Shown piece after piece: positions 36,259 to 47,120 of a stretch of DNA of 64,000 nt (the stretch's first letter is position 1; each line of letters begins with the position of its first letter). This DNA is from Platerodrilus igneus. Lineage: Eukaryota; Arthropoda; Insecta; Coleoptera; Lycidae. Location of the stretch: the NCBI GenBank assembly GCA_036346225.1, contig JARFIW010001082.1:3534001-3598000 (forward strand), in the 5' to 3' direction. The position numbers and the translations under genes are program-made. The notes under the pieces are model-generated. The model was given only the letters and a program-made list of their open reading frames with translations. It was not told the origin of the DNA and made no database searches.

Positions 36259-36939
36259 AGGGTTCCGTATCTTATAAGGTATAACGGAACCTTTATAAGA
36301 TCACTCTCGTGTCCGTCCGTCACAGAGGTTTTTCTCGAAAACTATGTAACGCACGAATTTGAAATTTGGCACAATGCTAGGTCTTTATGGCGCGCACATA
36401 TATCGACAGTTAGAAAATAGAAAAAAATATTTTTAGATTAAAATGGCAGGGGTTAATTCGGTCAAAAGAAACAAAGTTTTAATAAATATATCGTGTGAGG
36501 CATCATTTGAAAGAGGAATTTAAAAGGCTTCTTAAATTTTTTTTTTATAATTTTCGGTTCCTTAATTTTCATGACAGCTCAAAATGTGCCAAAATGACCG
36601 TCCTCCCCTTCTGTTCTCCTACATTTCCAAAGGTAAAATTTTGATTTTAATAGGGATAGTAGCTATTGAGTTATAGATTATTGGACAACAGCAGGTCTTT
36701 TTTTGACAGTGTAATAGTTGTTGGAAAATTTTTTTTTAAACACAGTAATAGACAACGTATTTACTAATGTTCCAGTACAGTGTGGGACAATATATTTATT
36801 TTTCAGTTATCACAATCAAATTTGGATAAGAATTAAATATACATAAAAAATAAAAACAGCTTAATTTGGTTTATTGATTGCTCACTGTAGTATTGGTACG
36901 GAACCCTAATAGTGCGAGTTCGATTCGTTCTTGGCTAAC
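36259..36939 (+). mobile_element. AGGGTTCCGTA...TACGGAACCCT element
   Basis: Begins AGGGTTCCGTATCTTATAAG and, near the end, has GGTACGGAACCCT (36895-36907) followed by GTGCGAGTTCGATTCG and a T-run. The 11-bp ends are inverted. A GTGTCCGTCCGTCACAG block lies at about 36310. The layout matches a repeat I remember as abundant in insect (notably lepidopteran) genomic clones. No ORF. No clear target duplication was found. Confidence 0.6.
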
Positions 36940-39400
36940 TTTTTTAAATATGAGAAACTGTTTTAATATTTGTACATGATAAAGAAAACGACTTATATTA
37001 ATGCATTCATACTTGTCATCATTGATTCTACAAGTTATAGCAACATCTTGTGTCCAAGAATAATTTACCTATAAAATTATGTAAGAGATTAAATCAGCAG
37101 ATCGCGTCATTGCGACGGTTGAACTTTTGAGTTTTATTAGATTTTGTAAGATTATTGCAAGATCATTGTAAAATTAATAAATTTATTTAAGTGGTATAAA
37201 GATTACACTTTAAGTTTGTATTTAATCGTATTGCAACTATTCGTAAAACAAATAATGTGGTTCACAGAACATTTAAACAACACGTTTCCCGAGAAAACAA
37301 TCATCGAGAGGTGATGAAGGATGTAGCGGCAAATAGTGACCATCAATCTGAAATCTAATGACACGTGCAGCCAAAGTGTTATGGAGACGACTGGGCCATT
37401 TTATACATGGATATAGAAATTTACTGAATAAACTTATGCGAAACAAATACGCTGTGTATGCTTTTCGAAAATATTGTGATATCATCCGTATAAAAAGTGT
37501 CAAGATGTGAAATCCCTGAATACATAATTAATTTAAGTCGCTATTTGCAATAAATTTTCACATACTAGTTGCAAAGTTTCGTTCGGGAGCTACATCCAGT
37601 TCATGCCACAATGAGAACGACATAAATTGTAATAAAGTAATTTTGCGCTGCAATGGTCAACCAAAGGGGTTGTATGAAAGCTTATGCAAACGCAATTATT
37701 CTGCGATTGAAATTAGCGTAGGATAATTTAACGTGTCGAGTTATTACAAGTCGTTATGGAGGCATTTCGTCTGCAGATTTGAAATTGGAGCTGTACAATG
37801 CTTTAAATTCCATAAAGGCTGTCAGTGACGCGGGAGATCACGCTAACCCGCCAAAGAAGCGGGCTTCCGTTAGAACAATAGACTCGTTAATTAAGATTTC
37901 TTTTATACCGAGTTGACGGTCTGAGAATCTAGAACTTAATCATAAATGTGGCACACGTAGTATTTCACATAATTTTCGCAATGACTTATTGGTATTAATC
38001 TAATAAATAAATGAGAGAAATAGGGTCCATGATTTGCCGTAATTTATAGATCGTTTTGAGCAACTATTTCTGCTTGCGTTTCAATTGATTATTTTAGCAT
38101 TTGAACTGTTCTGATAAAAGCTGTATGCCTTGAATCTGTCTGGTTGTCAGTTTAATTTCCTGTCCACTCGTCAAATATTATTTCAATGCTCACGGTAATT
38201 CCTTTAAACACTTGATAGACTAAAATGTTAAGGTAAGTACACTAAATAGACCCGAATCAAAACTTTTTAAGTCTTTAAAAATTTGTTCTCATTGGAACAA
38301 AAAAGTGGCCTAGCTTTAAACCTATCTTCATATCTATATCTTAATAAAATTCTGGATAATATAAAAAAAATCAAACAACATTTTTATTAGCGAACATTTT
38401 AAAATACAACAGCGTTCAATATAGGTACTCTTAATTTTTTAAACATTACAACAGTCCAATTAAGTAGTTTACATAAATACTTTTAATTTCAATTAATTCA
38501 GGAACATCTAATCTTGCTAAATTTATTTGTACACACTTAGTATTTAAAGTTGTCAGGTCTGACAATCTTGTTTCAGATATTAATGTTCCTAAATAATTGT
38601 TTAATACATATCCTACAGCTGAGCAACTGAGCTTTGTTCAGGGGGAGGGGGCGAAACCTCCTTCGCCTCGTCTAAATCCGCCACTAGGTAGCAGTAGAGG
38701 GAAAATTATTAAAATCTTTAAGGCGATACTTAAATTAGGTGCAAAATTTAAATCAAACTTGCAAAATTGGTATATCCCTTTGTAAAATGGAACATACCAT
38801 AGTTATTAATATCTCCAAATTCAAAACTACTTATATCGGGAGATTCTTCATATCTCTAAATTATTTCCAAATTTTCTCATCATTTTTAAGTTGAAAAATG
38901 TGATATGAAATACTGAAATAAATATTATGATGTCCAGCTGAGCCAGTCTTCGTCCTAAATAATTAACGGTTACTTCAATTAAATTGTAAAAATATTTATT
39001 TTCTATTTTTCTTTAGCATGCATAATTGGATAATCCCTGTGTTTATAATCTAATTAGCTGTAACGTATTGCATTACGCTAACAATAAATTAGATGTGGAA
39101 GAAAAAAAACGTTGGGCGGTGCTTAAGAGTAACGTAGAAAGCGTAAATGGAGCATCACTGGGCGCGTGTTATGACATTACTCTGCAGCGTGTTATATTTT
39201 ATTTTCGTTTTTACTGTTGCAGCGTGCTAATAAGTGAAGGTATTTTTTGGTTTTTTCGTTTACATTTTAAAACTTTTTTGATCAAAATTTCTGAAACTCA
39301 TCTAGAATACTATTCCTTTATATAGTTTTGATTCCGGTTTGCAGTATCCAACTGAAACATTTAAACATTAGTGGTCTCAAGAAAATTGTTCAGTCAGGCT
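36940..39400. other. 2.5 kb without a recognised gene
   Basis: Holds a 76-codon minus frame (37273-37503). A plus-strand 58-codon stretch at about 37747-37920, without an ATG, reads GGISSADLKLELYNALNSIK and is of unknown nature. At 38640-38690 GGGGGCGAAACCTCCTTCGC and CTAAATCCGCCACT resemble one end of an hAT-type MITE with no partner. A 99-codon plus frame (39026-39325) also lacks motifs. Confidence 0.35.
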
Positions 39401-39409
39401 CAGGTATAA

Positions 39410-40545
39410 ATTTATGAAGAAAGAAAGAATAAGGGAGTTTCGACACTTCAATTACAGAAAGAGTCGGTAAAGCAAATGGCGTCTCGGCGAGTACCGTTAA
39501 ACAAATATGCAGGGAGGCCGCAGAAAAACCTGAATGTTTGTTTCTTGCATAAACAGCACAGAGATTTGCTTTACGTTTAGTTTTTTTAGGTCAAAATTTT
39601 GCGTCGCCTAGAAAAGCATTTTCCAAACGAATCCTCAAGTCTGACGTTAACAAAAAGTAATTATTCACAGGAATATTTATAGATTTGCCAATATTTATGG
39701 CAGGCAACCTTAAATATTTCGAATGTTTTTGAAGCTGTGACGCAATATGGGCCAACTTTGAGGGAAAGTTGTCCACCCTTAGAGCAGTTGTTTGAAAGAT
39801 GGGTTTTCGTTGGTAAAAAACTGAAGATAACTGTAAAGCGTTTATCGAAAAAAGTGATATTCGTGCTAAACGTGTAGAGTTTCTGTATAAAAAAATACAA
39901 GGACGAAGGAAAGAATGTGGTTTATACTGGTGAAGTACACTTGCACACCATTCACACCGTACCAAAATCGTGGGACGACAGCAGCAACAATTGTCTATAA
40001 CTCATAGGCTTACAATTGTTCATGCCGGTGATTCTAATGGTTTTTATTCCAAATGCACTTTAAATATTTAAATCATGAAATCATGAAATGAACCACAAAA
40101 ACTACATAAAGTGGCTGAACAAAAAATTAATTCCTAATTTAGATGCAAATTTTGTAGTAGTTATTGACAATGCCTTATATCATAATATATGCTTGGAACT
40201 AAATCCTATAAGTGCATGGACTAAAGCAGGTTTGCAAGCCTGGTTATTGGAATGAAATATTGATTTTGACGTGACAAAGGCTTGGATGTATAAGCCAAAA
40301 AACAAAGTTTATTGTTTCGATAAACTTATTGCCGAACATGGCAGTTCTATGTTTACCACCTTATGACCCGGAGCTGAACCCAATAGAAAAATATGGGCTT
40401 GGTGAAAATCATATAGCAGCATGCAACACGACTTTTAAATTAAATGACGTATGAAAGCTGGCTGTTGAAAAATTCAGTATCGTTGGGGCACAAGACAAAT
40501 TTTTACTTTGTATTTGTGAGAAAGATAGTTGTAAAAGGAGAAAAA
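39410..40545 (+). pseudogene. IS630/Tc1-like DDE transposase, decayed
   Basis: Plus-strand frames give, in order, a helix-turn-helix GVSASTVKQICREAAEKPE (~39477-39535), KKYKDEGKNVVYTGEVHLHT (~39889-39950), NYIKWLNKKLIPNLDANFVV (~40100), VVIDNALYH (~40155-40180) and LPPYDPELNPIE (~40351-40389). The last two are the second Asp block and the final Asp/Glu block of an RNase H-fold transposase of the IS630-Tc1-mariner group; the PISAWTK block after the second Asp is typical of one insect subfamily. Several frameshifts and stops break it. Terminal repeats were not identified. The enzyme would cut and paste its own element; this copy is inactive. Confidence 0.8.
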
Positions 40546-40548
40546 GGT

Positions 40549-41012
40549 TATGTTCCTATTCTGCACTGAATAGTTGTCGGAATAGAAACAAAAATGCTCC
40601 ACACCATTTCTAATGTGATATAGGAAGCAACTGCCGATTTCTGAGGCACCCCTTTGGGGGTTCTCTTATACCACATGTAACAAAAACAATTCTTGGACGT
40701 CAGATTAAAAATGTTGAAATTATATGTAGAGAGCTCAAGTTTGTAATAAGCCCGTCCAACTATTAATTTCGGTGCAGATAAAACTTCTTGTAAATCAAAA
40801 GTTGCAGCACAAAAGTTGGAGTCGTGAATTCTCTTCTCCTTGTCCAGGTTCTCATTTCTCATTCGAGTTTTTTGTTTCCCACATCTCCTCCTCCAATGCC
40901 ATTTTGTTTTCTGCCGAAGAATGCTAACATTTATTGTAAATGTCGCATAAATCTTTCTTAGGTTTGGGAAGATATATTGAACTTTGATTTGAAAATTGAT
41001 CTGTACTATCAC
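40549..41012 (-). pseudogene. Fragment of an insect DDE-type transposase-like protein
   Basis: A 154-codon minus frame contains KEKRIHDSNFCAATFDLQEV, then GRAYYKLELSTYNFNIFNLT and a CYMWYKRTPKG block. This series (FDLQ.VL, FYK..L..YN.TI..L, Y.W.E...RG) is familiar from a transposase-like family common in insect genomes. After a frameshift the next frame shows FCFYSDNYSVQNRN, the Asp-containing block that follows in that family. It ends abruptly at 40549, next to the IS630/Tc1-like pseudogene on the opposite strand. The superfamily name is uncertain. Confidence 0.6.
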
Positions 41013-42275
41013 GTAATTTTTCTTGTTGTTTTGTTTAAAAAGGAAGAGAGGGGGCTAGAGTGTATGAGACAACGCACCTAATCGGCTAGCTATTAGGGTT
41101 TGTTGGAGAGCACACCGGGCGTGGGCTAGGATTGACTGACGTTAGGGCCTCTTAAATACTGAAAAATATTATGGGAGAGTAAATAGAAACTAAATAAGTA
41201 ATTTGACTTAATCAGGATTATTTCTTGGCACCACCTGTTTCGGTAATAAGCACAGCGATACATTCAACTTGAAACAGGGGAACTGAGTGTTAATCTAGCT
41301 TAGTAATAGGGAATACCAGTTATTATAAATAAGGTAGTTGAGAGACTAATTCCAAACGTATCAGGTATAATGTTATCTCAATTAATATCTTCTCCAGCTC
41401 TAATATTGTAGTTAATTCTAATAAGTAACTTATAACCAGATGTACAATGACTATGACAACTTGCAGCTTACTTTACTTGCAACGTAGTTACCATGGTTAC
41501 CTCGTTGCTACAAACAAGACATAAATAATTACACATATGACTTTTTTCATTAAAAATTTTTGCAACAGTAATTCACGTACTACAGTACACAGATACGTTT
41601 GTAGGTTATGATAATGTTAGACACGCTATGTTATCTGGCAGAGATTTAAATATAACTTCAGTGACCATCAACAAAATTAATGGCAACTTAATTGGAATAC
41701 AAGTTTCCTAATTACTAAAAAGTAGATACCAAAATATGAAACCATTACACTAGTGCTTCACTTAAACACAGAAATTAATATTGTAGAAATTTGCCACTGC
41801 CTGACACTTATCGGCTGGTAGTAGTATCATGATAAACAAAACAAGTTAGTAAAAGAGGTATTCGATCTTGTTCTCCCACTGACCTCGACTCCAAGCAGGT
41901 ATATAGATGTGCAGATGGGCGAGTTCTGTTAGTATACAGACGACTGAGATTTCGGTCGGATTTTCAAGATCACCTGTAGATGCTTTGTTATAGACTTGTA
42001 CCCAGGTCAGTGACGTAGGAATTCAATTCAGCGATCTTTGTTATAGCGGCACAGAATATCCTCGTGGCGGACTTCCTCCGTACGGACTTTCTAAGTTAAT
42101 TAATACAAGGGAATATAACAACTAAGCAAGATAAAAGTATAGAGGAGTGTTATTACGACATACTTACTCTGTATTAGGGGAACACGATAAATAAATGTGC
42201 ACAGGCACGTAAACGATAAATGTGTTTTATTAACCACGAGTGCTCACAGGCACCATTCAAACAGACAAATGAATT
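41013..42275. other. No gene seen
   Basis: Contains a TATA-like GGTATATAGATG near 41899 followed by GTATACAGACGACTGAGA, which could be a promoter on the plus strand (perhaps of an LTR-type element), but no gene or repeat partner follows. A GTTACCATGGTTAC palindrome-like site lies near 41487. Confidence 0.3.
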
Positions 42276-43071
42276 CTAATTCGCATGGTAACCGAAATCT
42301 GGTGAATCGGGGGTAGCCAAATCTCTAAACATTTGCATGAGCGATCGCCTCGAAGTTACATCTTCTAAGTACTGAACGGGGTGACATTTAATAATTTCCA
42401 CCACTGTCAAGTAATTTACACTGCTGCAATCATTAAATATAGAAGTACACCCACGGCTCTCTGCCTCTAATAACGTATTTCCACTTACATTTTCCATAAT
42501 ACCTACAAATTCTTCGTAAAATTATGAAAAGTTTCTACACCTCAACTCCTCCATTTTATAACATATTAATTCTTGCAAATTTAATAGCTCGAAGTACTCG
42601 CACTCAGGTAGCACAATAACATTTTGGTCTTTCGTGATTTCCATATTATATGTATTTTTTCTCGAAATTTATTCGCTACCCATACACTTCTATTAGATGT
42701 TTCGGTAATCAGTTTTAATTTGAATTCACGATCCAGTTGTAATTCTAAAACATTCCCACCAGATAAATCATTCAATCGTACCTTTGCTGCTTCTGGGGTA
42801 AATTGTATGATTCTAAATTCCAATTGAAAATTGCAAAACTCTCTCCATTCAAAGTAATCCATTTTTATAGCATAATTTTGGCACATTCCTCTATTGCAAA
42901 TAATTTGTATAACTTGCCGCAGAACAACGTATAAATCCAAACCAACTTCTACGTTATAGTGGTGAAAAATTGATATAAAATCGCCTAAGGCATAGGTGGT
43001 CTTACCTACTAGTTTGTTGAGATCTTATGGTACTCTTACATCACTTGTAACGTCAACACAAGAAAATCCAC
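42276..43071 (-). pseudogene. Decayed relative of the Polinton 275-aa gene
   Basis: Collinear with the product of 18832-19659 on the opposite strand. Frame pieces at 42581-42940 (with DYFEWREFCNFQLEFRI) and 42276-42497 (with LTVVEIIKCHPVQYLEDVT and PDSPD near the end) match the middle and C-terminal parts. The start codon is GTG in place of ATG (43069-43071), and there are frameshifts near 42640 and between 42500 and 42580. The aligned reading frames remain clearly similar, so the two are diverged members of one family. The cysteine cluster is only partly kept. This copy cannot make the full protein. Confidence 0.85.
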
Positions 43072-43260
43072 CTTTAACTTGTAGTTTTGATCAACTCGAC
43101 GATATTTTGACAACTAATGCTGTGCAACATGGTTTGCCCGTCTTTTACGCTAGCGGTCAAGCGCGCGCAGTTCCCTGTTGTGGTAATAGCTGTGATATGC
43201 AAGTCTTGACAAGAAAAGTGACGCATATAATTGTGTTATCCTGAGATTTACCTGTTTGTA
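43072..43260 (-). promoter_or_regulatory. Conserved promoter of the decayed gene
   Basis: Reverse complement aligns with 18640-18831: AATTATATGCGTCACTTTTC, GTCAAGACTTGCATATCAC, a GCGTAAAAGACG at the position of the TATA-like box, and AAACTACAAGTTAAAGG just before the start position. The TATA-like box is slightly altered. Confidence 0.7.
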
Positions 43261-44640
43261 TTTAAATATAATTTTCTTCCTATCTTATAGATTAACCGAC
43301 GTGTTACTTTTAAATATGAAAAAAACTTTAGGGTAAGAGACCAAACAAACATTTTACAAATGTCATCTTGAATTATGTAGGAGGAACTTGAAAAACGCCA
43401 AATTTTGTAGCATTCTTATTTATGAATTTCCAAATACCTACTCCGTTTTCTCAAGACATATCGTTTTTGCAATTTTTACCCGCCTGCTGTACATTTTTCG
43501 TTAGTATAATCTATCAAATAATATTACAATTTTCCCAGTTACTTAAATCTGAAAGAATTTTTTAAATCGGACCGAACCTCTAGCCACTGCCACCATTTTT
43601 AGAATTTTTGCCAAAAGTTACTCTTAGCGGCGTTTTTAGTATAAACCCGCTGTTTAAGGTGTTCATTTATATTACTTTTTTCTCAGTTACTAAATTCTTT
43701 TAGAATTTTTCAATTCGGAGCATCTCTTACTGAACTAAAAATTACCCTTTTCAAACCATATAGTGTTCATCTTTCATTTTCTTCTAAACAGCATTGCTCG
43801 GTCTTTTGAGATAAATATATCATGTTACCTATCAAGTTATATTAAAATTTTCACAGCTACTCAAATCTGAAAGAATTTTTTAAAACGCACCGGTTCTCTA
43901 GCTACTACCACCATTTTTAAAATTTTTCACCATAATGTGCTCTTAGCAAATTTTTTAATACAACTCCGTCGTGCAATAGTATTTTTTCAAGTAGGGTCCC
44001 TCTAAAGACTCCAATTACGTATATATAAATTTATCTAGACTATCGTAATTGGAACCCTCGTGTACAATTTAAATTTGTATACATCTTAAAACTGTCTTTT
44101 GGAGCTGGGAGCTACCTAATGATTTTTTTAAGGGATTTTCAATGTCATTCAATTTGCAGTAATAAACATTAACGCGCGAGTGTGAATTTACATTTTTAAA
44201 TACCTCGTATTGTGTGGAATCTAATACTTGACTAGTTACCAAGCAAATAAATGAATCACATAGGAAGTATATGCATGCATTTTCATTATGATTTCCCGCA
44301 CATCATACATTCAACCGGATAAAACGTTTCTAAATAAATTAAGTGGTCATAATCGTTGGCCTTGCATTCTTTAGTAAATGACTGCGTTCCTACAATGCTA
44401 GTTAGTCGAAATGACGCTGTTTAATAATTTGATTTCAAATATGTGAATACCCATTTACCTATTTCTCTATGTACATAAATACGGGGAAAGTGATACTGAA
44501 AGCTCATTTTCAATTTATTTATGTAAATCGAGAGAAAACGTTTCTAAATAAATTAAGAGGCTATAATCATTAGTTCTGAATTCTTTAGTAAATGAATGTG
44601 CTTTCATACAACGCTAGTTAATTGATGGTGACATTTGAAA
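43261..44640 (-). repeat. Upstream block of the decayed Polinton relative
   Basis: Contains two or three diverged copies (about 43485, 43670 and 43800 onward) of the subrepeat found in the Polinton terminal repeats; shared bits include TTTTGAGATAAATAT and CAGCTACTCAAATCTGA. 44470-44520 (CTCTATGTACATAAATACGG) matches 17830-17890 inverted. A direct repeat of about 97 bp starting AAAACGTTTCTAAATAAATT lies at 44321-44417 and 44536-44632. Terminal repeats and a target duplication were not found, so the element's ends are unknown. Confidence 0.6.
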
Positions 44641-45617
44641 ACCCATACGCCGTAACAAAATCTTCTTCCAAAATCATAATTGTAGACCTGAACCCGTTTG
44701 ACGATTATAAAATAACTTTCAGATTTGTTGACAGTATTTCATAGACTGTACTTGATGTATCCCTCAATGTATTTAGGAAGTTTATATTAAATCTTTCATA
44801 TATTATACGCACTATGGAAGTTTTAAATAAAACGATTCTGATTAATAATTTTGCAAAACGTTTATAGCACTTTCTTAATAAATACACATTTTTGTTATAA
44901 CACTTTTCATAAAAACTTAGATACACATTTCAGTTATGCGGACAATTGAACAATTAGACAATACCAATGTATGCTTTATATTTTGTAACATAAACAAGGT
45001 AATATGTATAAAATTAATTTCTAAATTTACATCATTCACAGTAGTTGAGGTGGTTCTTGGAGCACACTTTGACGAAATATCTCATCACTAACCAACTAGT
45101 TCAAATACAGAGAATTTTGTTTACTGCAGTTGAACTTATCATCATAACAATAGAAGCATATACGTTGATTGTTAGCGTTTAAGAAATGTTGATATAATAC
45201 CTGATACGAATAGTATTCAACGCACGGTGAACATTGGAATATGTAAAGAAAAACCAGCTTTACATTGGTTTAACGTTCTCGAAGGTGCTGTCACTATTAT
45301 AGCCGGATTTCACAGACAGGTATCGATACAGCTTCCATAGTATATAAATTTTTACATTAAAGCTTACAATTTAGAATATATTCCATCTGAATATCTGCCA
45401 ACAGTTTTATAAACCACATGTCCTCGATTATTCAAATCCTCGAGTAATACTGACACAGCAGTACAGTGGTGTATTGTTTATCCGTATGACTGACAAATAG
45501 GACGTTTTCTCCTTCTATCAAAAAACGTTTCCGGTATTATGCTTTTTTTACTCGTAAAGCATTGCGAAATCTCTGAATAACCTTCCCAAAGTCTTTATAC
45601 ATATTTGTTTAATCATT
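44641..45617. other. No gene seen
   Basis: AT-rich stretch before the tandem duplication. It holds a 73-codon minus frame (44705-44926) without recognisable motifs. Confidence 0.35.
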
Positions 45618-46304
45618 TCTTTAAACTTTACAATCGACAAATAATAGTTTCTGCGCGAACAGTTCTTTTATGTGAGTTACTCTTATTCGGATATGTCCCG
45701 ATTGTACCCGATTCGTAGGCATGCACGAAACAACAGATAGGGAATTTATCTTCTGAACGAATTTATTACATTCCTTAGGAAAATGCTAAGGACTTTAAAA
45801 ATAAATAAAGATGTATATGGTCCTCCAGAATAGGTTGTTTAATTTTCTTTACGGGTGATTTTCCACGTTTTCCTCTTTAACTTTTCTCACAGGCTTCGGA
45901 ATTTTTTTGTTCGATATCTTGTAAATGAGATTCTGTCACTTGCGACAGTTTAATCAATTACTTATGTGTTTATTTGAATTCGTGCTGCGAAGTGGTACAC
46001 CCTTTTTGTGAACCACAAACTTTTAACCATTTATGTCACCTCCAATGCTTATATTTTGATCGAAATTCTTCCTATATCGTCCTTTTGTTCTATATCAAAA
46101 TCTTTGACAATAGTTATAAAATTATATTTCGAGTCCCCACCATTCCAACAATTTAAGTATATTTCTTTAACTTTTGGGTATGACATGTCACCGCTTATAT
46201 GATCCAGAAAAATATGGAGAAGGTTAGCGTCATCCAGCTTTCATAATACGATTACATTGGCGTTACCTCTAAGCCTGTGTTTTAAGGTACTAGCATAAGA
46301 TTGA

Positions 46305-46362
46305 CAAAAATAAAAACAATGAATATTCTTATGCCTATCACACGATTATTGCGTGCTTGCAT
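46305..46362 (-). CDS. Short leftward ORF of the divergent promoter
   Basis: ATG at 46362 (minus) begins MQARNNRVIGIRIFIVFIF and stops after 26 codons. It starts 51 bp after a minus-strand TATATAAGG (46413-46421), within sequence that is an inverted copy of the rightward leader and start (MQVRSKRYPEE at 46872). It is too short to name and probably a decayed twin of the rightward ORF. The coordinates given cover the clearest part. Confidence 0.3.
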
Positions 46363-46456
46363 TTTTTTAAGAATGCTGTATCACAACTGATTCCTCCTAG
46401 AAAATATGTCTCCTTATATACTTTACTATGATGCACATATGTCGGTTAAATAGCCT

Positions 46457-46515
46457 AAAAAATTGATAGGTTAGGTCAGCGTCATCGGCGACGCTGACTT
46501 AACCTACCAATTTTT
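46457..46515. repeat. Long palindrome, copy 1 (27-bp arms, 6-bp loop)
   Basis: The left arm ends GGTTAGGTCAGCGTC (46483), the loop is ATCGGC, and the right arm starts GACGCTGACTTAACCTACC (46490). Only two mismatches are seen in the arms. It lies midway between two divergent TATA boxes. Confidence 0.9.
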
Positions 46516-46725
46516 CTTTTTATTTAACCTAAGTCCACACAAGTCCAACTAATCTAACCTAACCCCGGACTACGCTAGGTAACCCAACTCTTGACAAGCC
46601 CAACTAACCTAACCTAGCTTCAGACAACACCGACTAACGTAAGTTCAAACAACGTAAACTAACCTAAACCCTTCTCTCTACACCCTACTTTTGTCATTCA
46701 TCCTCCTTTCGCATCCGTACGACAT

Positions 46726-46812
46726 ACATCCGACATATGTCCAGCATATATCCTACATATATCGGACATATGTCCGACATATGTCCAACATATGTCCCAC
46801 AGATGTCCGACA
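46726..46812. repeat. 11-bp tandem repeat (GACATATGTCC type), copy 1
   Basis: About eight units built on ACATATGT, itself palindromic, with 11-bp spacing. They sit directly upstream of a plus-strand TATA box. Confidence 0.85.
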
Positions 46813-46871
46813 TAGTAGAGTATATAAGAAGAAATATTTTCTAAGTTATGACACAGCATTCTTAAAAAAAA

Positions 46872-47120
46872 ATGCAGGTACGCAGTAAACGCTACCCTGA
46901 AGAGTCTATGTTAAAAGCTGTAAATGAAATTTCTACGCTGTTAGTAAAAAATATTATATACATAGAACTAAGCTATACAATCACGTCAAAATATCACAGA
47001 ACGAGGAGAAATTATATATTATTATTTAGCAAATCTGTTCCTAAACAAGAGAATGTAAGCAATATGGACGAGTTGGAGAGATGTTGGAAAGTTGAGGTGG
47101 GAGCGGGGGAAAAGTGGTAG
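46872..47120 (+). CDS. Small ORF after the divergent promoter, copy 1 (82 aa)
   Basis: ATG lies 51 bp after the TATATAAG box. The start MQVRSKRYPEESMLKAVNEI has the basic-then-MLKAV pattern seen at the front of Psq-type helix-turn-helix domains, but no clear recognition helix follows. The remainder (NIIYIELSYTITSKYHRTRR then ENVSNMDELERC) matches nothing I know. Copy 2 at 53597 differs at few residues (E/G, ER/VG). Position and layout parallel the 50-aa ORF at 17143-17295. Expression is plausible from the promoter, but coding status is uncertain. Confidence 0.4.
   Translation: MQVRSKRYPEESMLKAVNEISTLLVKNIIYIELSYTITSKYHRTRRNYILLFSKSVPKQENVSNMDELERCWKVEVGAGEKW

Larger units (their letters stand above)
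46363..46871. promoter_or_regulatory. Divergent promoter region, copy 1
   Basis: Two outward-facing TATA boxes, TATATAAGG (46413-46421, minus) and TATATAAG (46821-46828, plus), are each followed by a similar leader (ACAGCATTCTTAAAAAAA) and an ATG. Between them lie a 27-bp-arm palindrome (46457-46515), a block AACCTAAGTCCACACAAGTC, CCTAACCTAAC, and an 11-bp tandem repeat of GACATATGTCC type (46726-46812). The layout on the right side matches the minus-strand promoter at 17342-17535. Confidence 0.6.

Noticed and set aside
41880..42060. TATA box plus initiator-like sequence, possible LTR or host promoter
   Set aside because: No downstream gene on the plus strand and no duplicate of the region in the window.
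46691..46888. 65-codon plus frame over the 11-bp repeats
   Set aside because: It is a by-product of the tandem repeat and overlaps the TATA box and leader of the better-supported ORF at 46872; same for 53416-53613.
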